From positions 1 to 8,466 of the forward strand of contig JAUXEW010000117.1 in assembly GCA_030620375.1 (NCBI GenBank): a stretch of DNA of 8,466 bases, in the 5' to 3' direction. The notes beneath the pieces were generated by a model, which was given only the letters and a program-made list of their open reading frames with translations, searched no databases and had not been told where the DNA came from. This document shows, one piece after another, positions 1 through 5,787 of this stretch. The stretch comes from Desulfobacteraceae bacterium (lineage in GTDB: Bacteria; Desulfobacterota; Desulfobacteria; Desulfobacterales; UBA5616). The stretch's first letter is position 1, and each line of letters opens with the position of its first letter. Made by a program: the position numbers and the translations under genes.

Positions 1-1
1 C

Positions 2-250
2 ATGGCGGTGTTTGGTGATTTGGTTAAGCGGGATAAAACTCTGGGAAAGGCGTGGCTGATGCTCGGATATGCCGCATGGAACGCGGAATATATCGAAACG
101 GCCTACAAGGCCATGAAAAAAGCGGAAACCTTTCCCGGCCAACAGAAGTCAGCACAAGAAGCTTTATTGAAGCTTGACAAGATTAGAAGCCGTTTTAGAA
201 CCTCCTCCAGTGTCCCGCTCTCTTCAGGTGGACAGTCTCAATCCGCTTGA
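2..250 (+). CDS. TPR-like protein, C-terminal fragment (5' end outside window)
   Basis: Only the last 82 codons are visible. The reading frame is open to the left edge, so the ATG at position 2 is probably internal and the true start lies upstream. The fragment is a helical hairpin in the style of a tetratricopeptide repeat: residues 13-44 show the pattern LGKAWLMLGYAAWNAEYIETA, with small residues (G, A) at helix-packing positions and a second helix ending near KAMKKAE. A further helix (about residues 47-62) follows, then a low-complexity, Ser/Gln-rich tail (RTSSSVPLSSGGQSQSA) that looks disordered. TPR proteins are protein-interaction scaffolds; no enzymatic function can be assigned to this piece. 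It is the only plus-strand gene in the window and converges on the neighbouring minus-strand genes. Family call is moderate; the specific role is unknown. Confidence 0.6.
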   Translation: MAVFGDLVKRDKTLGKAWLMLGYAAWNAEYIETAYKAMKKAETFPGQQKSAQEALLKLDKIRSRFRTSSSVPLSSGGQSQSA

Positions 251-259
251 TACCCGGAA

Positions 260-296
260 GTAAATGACACCAACCGCATAACCGGCAGTTGTTTAC
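260..296 (+). terminator. Stem-loop between convergent genes, possible terminator
   Basis: Ten bases after the TPR gene stop, GTAAATGAC (260-268) can pair with GTTGTTTAC (288-296): nine pairs, two of them G-U on the plus strand. A further CC/GG pairing is possible inside, across a small internal loop. The right arm overlaps the stop codon (293-295) of the convergent gene. No T-run follows on the plus strand, and the minus-strand version loses the G-U pairs, so this is at best a weak terminator for the plus-strand gene. Confidence 0.3.
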
Positions 297-1201
297 CCCG
301 ACGCCTGGGCCATTTCCATATATTCGTCGATTCCGATACCCTTTATGCCTGTCTCCTCAAGAACAAATGAAGAAAAATTTTCATGAACTACACCGCCTGC
401 TTTTTCTTTCATTGGCACGGAAACATAGGAAAATCTTTCGGAAGTAATGGTCCAATTTTTCCCGGCAGCATCTTCCAGTTTGTAGGTCGTCCCGAGGGGT
501 ACGCCTTTATCATCCCGATGGGTCGAGAGCATTTTTATTTTCAAGATTCTTACACTTCCAAGACGGTCGGATATGTGCCCGCCGTCCATAAAGAAATCAT
601 CGGTGATCTTTGCTTTGGCAAAGCTGAACGTCTGATCCGGGAATTGAATCGCTACCCAGTTCCATCCTTTGATGAGTTCTTCATTTCGAAATCCCCAGGA
701 GTGGTCCCGATGACCCAGACAGGACAGATTTCGTGTTTGTCCGTCCTTAGTAATCTTTCCGGTTACGTGCATCGACTGCTCATAATGTTCGATGTGTAAT
801 CTCTTTTGATCGGATTTCCCCCGTTTTTCATCGCCGGCAAAATCGACCAGATCGAATCGTGCTGCGTACGATAAGTCCACCTGGTGTTTCGGGCCGTTGA
901 AAATCAGCCGGTGTTTCATATGAGGCTCAATAATTTCAAAGGATAGCGAACCATCCGTAATTTTACCGCATTGCTCATCGATGTCGATTTCATTTTCATA
1001 AAAATGAAGCTCGTCATCCACTACGTGATTCGCGCGAAAAATACAGGTCTGGGTATCCCGTCTGATGGAAAAATGATTCATGCCCCAGGCTTTATTTTCA
1101 ATATCGATAAAGTTAAAATACCAGTTTTCCTTCCATACATCGGAAGTATGACGAGGATAGTCCTCGTGGCAAAAGTCGTCTTCCGGCTTGATTCTACTCA
1201 T
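293..1201 (-). CDS. DUF7064/DUF7065-like protein (CrtC/AttH lipocalin-type fold)
   Basis: A 302-residue soluble protein with no signal peptide or membrane segment. It looks like the double-lipocalin group related to hydroxyneurosporene synthase (CrtC) and AttH, as seen in proteins annotated DUF7064/DUF7065. Visible marks are an aromatic-rich N-terminal strand region (residues 20-45, with WKENWYFNF and AWGMNHFSIRR), a central HYEQSMHVTGKI (139-150), and the strongest motif GHRDHSWGFR (163-172), followed by GWNWVAIQF (179-187). Family members are thought to bind or modify hydrophobic ligands, and no reaction is established for this branch. The start at 1201 is supported by a Shine-Dalgarno AGGAGAG at 1207-1213. 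It is last in a minus-strand unit, 34 bases after the 161-residue gene and downstream of an acyl-CoA-kinase-like phosphotransferase, which suggests a lipid or acyl-CoA context. Family placement is fairly secure; function is inferred. Confidence 0.75.
   Translation of the reverse strand: MSRIKPEDDFCHEDYPRHTSDVWKENWYFNFIDIENKAWGMNHFSIRRDTQTCIFRANHVVDDELHFYENEIDIDEQCGKITDGSLSFEIIEPHMKHRLIFNGPKHQVDLSYAARFDLVDFAGDEKRGKSDQKRLHIEHYEQSMHVTGKITKDGQTRNLSCLGHRDHSWGFRNEELIKGWNWVAIQFPDQTFSFAKAKITDDFFMDGGHISDRLGSVRILKIKMLSTHRDDKGVPLGTTYKLEDAAGKNWTITSERFSYVSVPMKEKAGGVVHENFSSFVLEETGIKGIGIDEYMEMAQASG
1151..1167 (-). repeat. Perfect 7-bp inverted repeat inside a 5' coding end
   Basis: ACGAGGA (1151-1157) and TCCTCGT (1161-1167) are exact reverse complements separated by three bases. 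In the mRNA this forms a tight hairpin covering codons 12-17 of the DUF7064-like gene, about 35 bases after its start codon. It might slow early translation, but the arms encode ordinary residues (HEDYPR) and the match could be chance. Confidence 0.35.
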
Positions 1202-1235
1202 GGCATCTCTCCTAATGGTTTTTACTGCCCGGTTA

Positions 1236-1721
1236 TTATGATTCCAAAAGTTCCAGGTTGATGGTCGGCACCCTTAGCCCTGCCTTTTTTTTGGTCAATT
1301 GCCTCAACAAGCTCAGGACGTTTTTTTCTATTTCATTAAAATTGTTTATTTGGGTGCTGTTTTCATACATTAAATCCAAAACTTTGGTTGATGCGGTCTC
1401 CATCCGGGTCAATTCATCTTCCGAAATGGTATCGGCAACGCCGTCCGGACTATTTGACTCAATATGGTGAATAATATCTTTTGGAATGTCAACATGATTA
1501 TCGTTTAATGCGACGCATATGAGATCGAGTATTGCTTTAGCCGCAATGTAATCATCTTTAATGACATCATGTCGATATTCCACTCGATTTTGAAGCTGAT
1601 TCAGCATGTCAATGGCATAGCTCAGTTGAATCTTTGCAAACCCCATGTCGACACTTGGTAAGACGATATTTGCCAACACGTCGTTTATATTTGAAATATA
1701 GGTTTTTATACTTACTTTCAT
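1236..1721 (-). CDS. Unrecognised 161-residue helical protein
   Basis: I do not recognise the family. The protein is acidic, soluble and almost entirely helix-forming, with no signal peptide, transmembrane span, cysteine pair or nucleotide-binding motif. Residues 1-76 look like two or three amphipathic helices (DVLANIVLPSVDMGFAKIQL, then AIDMLNQLQNRVEY). A likely flexible acidic stretch lies around 89-106, and heptad-like helices run from 107 to 146 (LTRMETASTKVLDLMYE, NEIEKNVLSLLRQL). The start is well supported: TAAGGAGGG at 1727-1735 is a strong ribosome binding site that overlaps the stop codon of the preceding phosphotransferase gene, so the two are translationally linked. By position it could be an accessory subunit of that kinase, in the way small LvaB is required by LvaA in levulinate metabolism of Pseudomonas putida. 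That comparison rests on gene order and size only. Confidence 0.7.
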   Translation of the reverse strand: MKVSIKTYISNINDVLANIVLPSVDMGFAKIQLSYAIDMLNQLQNRVEYRHDVIKDDYIAAKAILDLICVALNDNHVDIPKDIIHHIESNSPDGVADTISEDELTRMETASTKVLDLMYENSTQINNFNEIEKNVLSLLRQLTKKKAGLRVPTINLELLES

Positions 1722-1726
1722 AGTTC

Positions 1727-1735
1727 CCTCCTTAA
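1727..1735 (-). promoter_or_regulatory. Ribosome binding site overlapping the upstream stop codon
   Basis: On the minus strand TAAGGAGGG ends five bases before the ATG at 1719-1721, and its TAA is the tail of the phosphotransferase stop region (stop at 1732-1734). This is near-perfect complementarity to the 16S rRNA tail, and the overlap argues for coupled translation of the kinase-like gene and the 161-residue gene. Confidence 0.8.
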
Positions 1736-2772
1736 GACGCCGTTAGCATGGTTATCACACCCATTAATGCTTCCAGCAAGAAATCAACGGTCATGGCATG
1801 AATTCCGTCTCTTAAGTCGGAACTTTGGCCATGGGTGAAATTTTTGGCGGCCGTACACATGAGATCCAATCCCCGGATAATATTTATCCCTCCATAATAC
1901 AGGAGTTTATACGGATCAACGCTTATACCCGACATTTCCTGATACTTTTTAATAAACTCGCCTTCCGTCATCAGGTGGTTCACAAGCCCTTCATCCGCCG
2001 AGCGCCATGCCGGTGATAAAATATAGGCCAGATCTTCATGGGGATCACCCAGATGACACATTTCCCAGTCGATGACAGCTTGAATTCGGCCGCCTTTTGA
2101 TATAAAATTGCCTATTCTATAGTCCCCGTGGACAATGCTCAATCTGTCGATTTCCGGAGAATTTTGTTTGAGCCAGTTAATGCTCATGGCAATGATGGGA
2201 AGGGATCGATAGCCCGCACGATCGATAGCCTGTTCGTGCTGTTCGATCTGCCGAATGACCGCTTCGTTATCCTTCCCGGGATCGGCCGGAAAACCCATAT
2301 CGCTATTTTTCCAGTCAAAATTGTGAATCTTAACGATGTTCGATACGAAATCCCCGGCCAGGGAGGGCCTTTCGTCATCGTTAAACATTAACTTTGACGG
2401 GCGACGGGGATCAACGTTGAATACATCGCCCTCAACTTTTTTCATCGCGTAAAATGGTCTTTCGAAAATTTTGGCATCGGGTTCATTCCATAGTACCTGA
2501 GGGACGGTAATGCCGCCGGCTATAAGGGAATTGAGCAATCTGAACTCCTTTGATAAATCATAAGTTTCTAAAATGCCGCCGGACGGTTCTCTTTTAATAA
2601 CGATTTCCTCTCTAACTTCATTTTGATTTTTCGTATAACTGAGATCAAAGAAAAAGGTCTCGGAAGACATTCCCTGCTCAACCTTAGTTATTCCATTGAC
2701 AACCAGGTTGTCGGCCCCGATTTTTTCAGACAGATATGCCGTTAGATCGACCGCTTGTGTTTCAGGTTCCAT
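1732..2772 (-). CDS. APH-family phosphotransferase, ACAD10/11 kinase-domain type
   Basis: A 346-residue cytoplasmic protein of the aminoglycoside-phosphotransferase (choline-kinase-like) superfamily. The N-lobe shows a glycine-loop equivalent (QGMSSETFFFDL, 33-44) and a candidate ATP-binding lysine (VIK, Lys60). The C-lobe has the Brenner/catalytic loop VHGDYRIGN (214-222; His215, Asp217, Asn222) and the metal-binding IDWE (Asp235), followed by LGDPHEDLAY (241-250), typical of the subgroup related to the kinase domain of ACAD10/ACAD11. That subgroup includes LvaA of Pseudomonas, which acts on 4-hydroxyacyl-CoA, so a hydroxyacyl-CoA or similar small molecule is a better guess than an antibiotic. 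All core residues are present, so an active enzyme is expected. The start at 2772 is supported by GGGGGA about seven bases upstream. It is first in a three-gene unit, beginning about 30 bases past a terminator. Family is confident; substrate is inferred. Confidence 0.88.
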   Translation of the reverse strand: MEPETQAVDLTAYLSEKIGADNLVVNGITKVEQGMSSETFFFDLSYTKNQNEVREEIVIKREPSGGILETYDLSKEFRLLNSLIAGGITVPQVLWNEPDAKIFERPFYAMKKVEGDVFNVDPRRPSKLMFNDDERPSLAGDFVSNIVKIHNFDWKNSDMGFPADPGKDNEAVIRQIEQHEQAIDRAGYRSLPIIAMSINWLKQNSPEIDRLSIVHGDYRIGNFISKGGRIQAVIDWEMCHLGDPHEDLAYILSPAWRSADEGLVNHLMTEGEFIKKYQEMSGISVDPYKLLYYGGINIIRGLDLMCTAAKNFTHGQSSDLRDGIHAMTVDFLLEALMGVITMLTAS

Positions 2773-2802
2773 TTTATTTTCCCCCGGTGTTTATTTTTGT
2801 TT

Positions 2803-2827
2803 AAAAAACCCGGTCCTCAGGGCCAGG
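2803..2827 (-). terminator. Rho-independent terminator after the five-gene unit
   Basis: Read on the minus strand, a 19-base hairpin (2827 to 2809) pairs CCTGG with CCGGG (one G-U), then has one C/A mismatch, then two C-G pairs closing a TGA loop. Six consecutive T residues (2808-2803) follow immediately. The GC-rich stem plus T-run is the classic intrinsic terminator form. It lies about 90 bases beyond the stop of the ClpX-like gene and about 30 bases before the start of the phosphotransferase, so it separates the two transcription units or attenuates read-through between them. Confidence 0.7.
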
Positions 2828-2835
2828 TCAGAGAC

Positions 2836-2846
2836 CATAGGCTATG
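2836..2846. repeat. Short palindrome CATAG-G-CTATG
   Basis: An exact 5-bp inverted repeat with a one-base centre lies just upstream, in the minus direction, of the terminator hairpin and about 64 bases before the phosphotransferase start. It could be an operator half-site pair for that gene, but it is short enough to arise by chance. No convincing -35/-10 pair was found around it. Confidence 0.25.
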
Positions 2847-2863
2847 CCGGAATATTTCGATAA

Positions 2864-2898
2864 AGAATCCAGAAGTCAGAATCCAGAATTCAGAATAA
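2864..2898. repeat. Heptamer tandem repeat (AGAATCC type), five units
   Basis: Five consecutive seven-base units are visible: AGAATCC, AGAAGTC, AGAATCC, AGAATTC, AGAATAA. The first four share AGAA..C. The array sits in the gap after the ClpX-like gene and before the terminator. Such short-period AGAATYC arrays are, to my recollection, scattered through intergenic regions of Desulfobacterota genomes. They look like non-coding repeat expansion rather than a gene. Confidence 0.7.
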
Positions 2899-2914
2899 GG
2901 TTTTCGCCTTCGGC

Positions 2915-4531
2915 TCACTCGTCCTTTTTCATCTGTTTATTATGCCATTCGGTAAACATCCGATCAAAATATTTCGGATCATCCAACATTTTTTTGGTAA
3001 TTTTAAACGGCTCCCTGTAATCCATATAGTTTAATGCAGACGCACCGGTAAGTAGTTTTTTAATGGTCGTCGAAACTTGAGAATTTTCCTGTTTTGCAAT
3101 TTCTTCAATATAATTCTGGATGCCTTCGTCCAAAACAAGTTCGATACCGTATTCGGATTTAAAGCTTTCAATAAAATCGACGAACGGCGATTTTTCAAGC
3201 ATTCTTAACAACAGGTCTTTCGGTCGTTCGCAGAGATCACGGGTGACTTCCAATTTTTTAAAGTTGGAGCCCGGAAGTCCAAACTGAAAATCGGTTAGTA
3301 TGTTTTCCCACACGCTGACCAGTGCCCGGGCACCGGTCTTTTTATTCTGGCCGATTTCCGCCACATAATCGATGGCGCCATCTGTGATGCCGAGGTCTAT
3401 GTTAAATAAGCTGAACTCCAGCTTGTATTGAGAGAGGATTGAATCCTCTGTATCCGTCATGATCCGGATTAAGTCGTTTTTCGATAACAGGTTAACAAAT
3501 GTTCGAATCGGAGCCCGGCCTACCAGTTCGGGAAGCAGGCCGAATCGTATGTAGTCGTCGGCATTGGCCAGCTGAAAATAATTTTTAAATTTTTCATCCT
3601 CCCTTTTTTCCTCCGCTTCTTTGGAATCAAATCCTCTGATGACAATGCTGCCGTCTTCTCTTATCCGCCCCTTGTGCTCGATTCTCTTTTTAACGAGGCT
3701 TTCCAGATTGTCAACGGTCCTTTCGAACGACCCACCCAATATAAACAGAATATTTCCGGTACTGATCATTTTGTCTTTTTTAGCGGAATCCTTACCGATT
3801 TGACGTTCCATGGCTTCCTGAATTTGTGAGGCCGGAGAATAGGGATTATCCACCGGAACCATTTTTCGCTCTATCAGTTTCAAGACGGACCGCTGGAACC
3901 CTTCTCTCGAGATATCATGGCCGATAACAGCCCCGTCTTTTGCTTTTTTGTCAATCTCATCGACGAATATCATACCGCCGTTTTTATTGATGAACTGAAC
4001 TTGTTCGATACGGGACGTTCCGGGTGCCAGATCGATTAGTTCCCGGATCATATCATCAGCGCTTTTCCCCACAAAACCGGCTTCTGTGTAATCTGTCGAG
4101 TCAATGATCAGTGTGGGGACTTCCAGCAGATCACCCAGCACCTCCACACAATAGGTTTTTCCGCTTCCGGACGGACCGGCAATAATGGTGTTCTTTTTTC
4201 GAAACCGTTTGACTTCCGATGCCTCCGGATGTTGGCGAAGGTATTGAATCATGGCAAAGTGATAACTGGCGGCGATACAGATCCGTTTCTTGTATTCTTC
4301 CTGGCCAATGACATATTTATCTAAATGCGTTTTAATTTCTTTTGGCGTATAACACTTGATTTTCTTTTTCGTAACTTTCTTTTTTGAACCCAAAACTCCT
4401 TCAATAGCCTCAACAAAGGACTCATTGGCCATGTCCTGTGCGGTCAAATACGCCTTTGAAGCTTCTTCTGAAGTACAATCATATTTTTCCATCAACTCAT
4501 CAATGGCTTTTCGGGGAATAGATACTTGCAT
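2915..4531 (-). CDS. ClpX-like AAA+ ATPase without zinc domain, with C-terminal extension
   Basis: A 538-residue cytoplasmic AAA+ protein whose core follows ClpX in order: DKYVIGQEEYKKR (71-83), Walker A GPSGSGKT (119-126, Lys125), pore-loop GFVG (152-155, where ClpX has GYVG), Walker B MIFVDEID (187-194), a helix resembling the ClpX GVQQALLKLIEG segment (211-221), ILFILGGSF (261-269), GLLPELVGRAP with the arginine-finger Arg339, and sensor-2 GAR (400-402). It should therefore hydrolyse ATP and could thread substrates. It differs from true ClpX: the N-terminal zinc-binding domain is replaced by about 60 residues of helix and a lysine-rich linker, there is no RKH loop, and no clear IGF loop for ClpP docking (only IRGF near 298). 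About 80 extra C-terminal residues resemble a second small domain. The start has a strong GGAGGA at 4536-4541. It lies 23 bases after the transporter gene and is last in its unit. Family is sure; protease partnership is doubtful. Confidence 0.9.
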   Translation of the reverse strand: MQVSIPRKAIDELMEKYDCTSEEASKAYLTAQDMANESFVEAIEGVLGSKKKVTKKKIKCYTPKEIKTHLDKYVIGQEEYKKRICIAASYHFAMIQYLRQHPEASEVKRFRKKNTIIAGPSGSGKTYCVEVLGDLLEVPTLIIDSTDYTEAGFVGKSADDMIRELIDLAPGTSRIEQVQFINKNGGMIFVDEIDKKAKDGAVIGHDISREGFQRSVLKLIERKMVPVDNPYSPASQIQEAMERQIGKDSAKKDKMISTGNILFILGGSFERTVDNLESLVKKRIEHKGRIREDGSIVIRGFDSKEAEEKREDEKFKNYFQLANADDYIRFGLLPELVGRAPIRTFVNLLSKNDLIRIMTDTEDSILSQYKLEFSLFNIDLGITDGAIDYVAEIGQNKKTGARALVSVWENILTDFQFGLPGSNFKKLEVTRDLCERPKDLLLRMLEKSPFVDFIESFKSEYGIELVLDEGIQNYIEEIAKQENSQVSTTIKKLLTGASALNYMDYREPFKITKKMLDDPKYFDRMFTEWHNKQMKKDE

Positions 4532-4535
4532 GTCG

Positions 4536-4541
4536 TCCTCC
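4536..4541 (-). promoter_or_regulatory. Strong ribosome binding site of the ClpX-like gene
   Basis: GGAGGA lies four bases before the spacer GACGAC... of the ATG at 4529-4531 and inside the 23-base gap after the transporter stop (4555-4557). It fixes the start codon and suggests high translation of the last gene in the unit. Confidence 0.7.
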
Positions 4542-4554
4542 TAATCGAATAGGA

Positions 4555-5742
4555 TTATATGTCGATTTTTTTCCAGCGAATCAAATACATGGCCAATATA
4601 CCGATAACGAATGCAACTCCCATATGGGTCGTTGCGAAACCGATTCCGGCAATGAGAATCGATATAAACAGGTCTTTTTTGTCCGAAACGTCTTTAATTA
4701 AAACCGCCAGCTCAATACCGGCAAATAGAAGCAGAATCCCCAAGATGGAGTTGGGGATCGATGAAAGAAGTGAAATCCCGATTTTCCCAAACACCACCCC
4801 GACCGTTAAAAAAATAATTCCAATCATGATGTTTGACCCGCCGGTTCTGGCGCCGAATCGATAATGGGCGGCCAGGCCACCGGCGCCGTGACACATGGGC
4901 ATTGCACCGATCAGTCCAGCCAAGACGTTTATGGCGCCCATGCTCATGGCAAGCGCGCGATAAGTGACTTTTTGAGCCGGTTTACCTTTTCCGAAATAAG
5001 TGTAACACGCATCGGCGGTTCCCATCACGGCATTCCCCAATGTCAGGGGAATCTGAGGGATAACCAGGATAATCAGTGCATTTATTAAATCCTGAGAGCC
5101 GGGAATGGTGAGCGCCACCGGTGTCGGTCCAAAGGAGAAGCCCACATCATTTAATGAACCGAATATAACGCCCAAAACCATGCCCCCGGTTACCAGGACA
5201 AGTGCCGACGGGAATCGTTTGTTGGATAATAACAGCAGGGCGATAAAGAACCCCATAATACCGATAGCCAAATTTAGGGAAATCCCCGGGAATACCGGTG
5301 CCATATTAGAATGATGAAGAAATAATTGCGGTTTGACGATAAATTGGATCCCCCTGGTGATCAAGATAAAACCGAGTCCCAGTTGAATTCCCCTCACGAT
5401 CGGTTTGGTGAAAAACTTCGCCAGTTGGTCAATGATCCCTGAAACCGCCAGGAGTAACAATATTAATCCAATAATTATACCGGATGCCCCGATCATAGTC
5501 AAAGATACCTTTTCCGGGTAGGCAATGGCGATAGCGGATACCACCTTTAGCGGCTGGACCGGAATGGGGAGCTTGTAATATGCCCCGGACAGGATATAAA
5601 AAATACCGATCATTAACAGAACAGACGTTACGCTCAGACCGGTAATCACCATTAAGGCGACACTAAAGGGAAGCAACGTCCCCAGATCACCCAACGAGCC
5701 GGATAATTCCATCCGGTCGAATTTGTACATGCCGATTTGCAT
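4555..5742 (-). CDS. MOT1-family molybdate/sulfate transporter
   Basis: A 395-residue inner-membrane protein with roughly ten to twelve hydrophobic spans, of the MOT1 (MFS_MOT1) branch of the SulP-like superfamily. Family marks are ELSGSLGDLGT in the first span region (12-22), PIPVQPLK (59-66), PQIPLTLGNA (229-238) followed by TADACYTYFG (242-251), and the conserved loop PMCHGAGGLAAHYRFGARTG (282-301). The repeated pattern matches the two inverted halves expected of this fold. Characterised MOT1 proteins of plants and algae take up molybdate with high affinity; bacterial members are annotated as molybdate or sulfate transporters and the substrate cannot be told from sequence. In an anaerobe, molybdate for molybdopterin enzymes or sulfate for respiration would both make sense. 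No ABC-type modABC genes are adjacent. The ATG at 5742 has only a weak GGAT upstream; ATG at 5730 or 5712 are possible alternatives. The gene follows the phosphoesterase by 45 bases. Confidence 0.88.
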   Translation of the reverse strand: MQIGMYKFDRMELSGSLGDLGTLLPFSVALMVITGLSVTSVLLMIGIFYILSGAYYKLPIPVQPLKVVSAIAIAYPEKVSLTMIGASGIIIGLILLLLAVSGIIDQLAKFFTKPIVRGIQLGLGFILITRGIQFIVKPQLFLHHSNMAPVFPGISLNLAIGIMGFFIALLLLSNKRFPSALVLVTGGMVLGVIFGSLNDVGFSFGPTPVALTIPGSQDLINALIILVIPQIPLTLGNAVMGTADACYTYFGKGKPAQKVTYRALAMSMGAINVLAGLIGAMPMCHGAGGLAAHYRFGARTGGSNIMIGIIFLTVGVVFGKIGISLLSSIPNSILGILLLFAGIELAVLIKDVSDKKDLFISILIAGIGFATTHMGVAFVIGILAMYLIRWKKIDI

Positions 5743-5749
5743 TTAAGTA

Positions 5750-5761
5750 ATCCGTGCGGAT
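5750..5761 (-). repeat. Palindrome ATCCG-TG-CGGAT before the transporter gene
   Basis: An exact 5-bp inverted repeat lies 7 bases upstream of the transporter start and contains the only Shine-Dalgarno-like bases (GGAT) there. In RNA a 4-bp stem with a four-base loop could hide the ribosome binding site. It is short and may be coincidental; it does not match a molybdenum-cofactor riboswitch. Confidence 0.25.
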
Positions 5762-5787
5762 ACCCTTAACATTTTATTATGAGGTCA

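Noticed and set aside
383..799. Plus-strand open frame of 138 codons inside the DUF7064-like gene
   Set aside because: It is the antisense shadow of a gene with clear motifs; the translation shows no family pattern and no ribosome binding site.
1732..2772. Aminoglycoside resistance gene
   Set aside because: The fold is shared, but the LGDPHEDLAY segment and the neighbours fit the ACAD10/11-LvaA subgroup better than antibiotic phosphotransferases.
2864..2898. CRISPR array
   Set aside because: The units are seven bases with no spacers between them, so this is a simple tandem repeat.
2899..2914. GCC-GAA-GGC hairpin just after the ClpX-like stop as a terminator
   Set aside because: Only a 3-bp stem and no T-run follows; the hairpin at 2803-2827 is much stronger.
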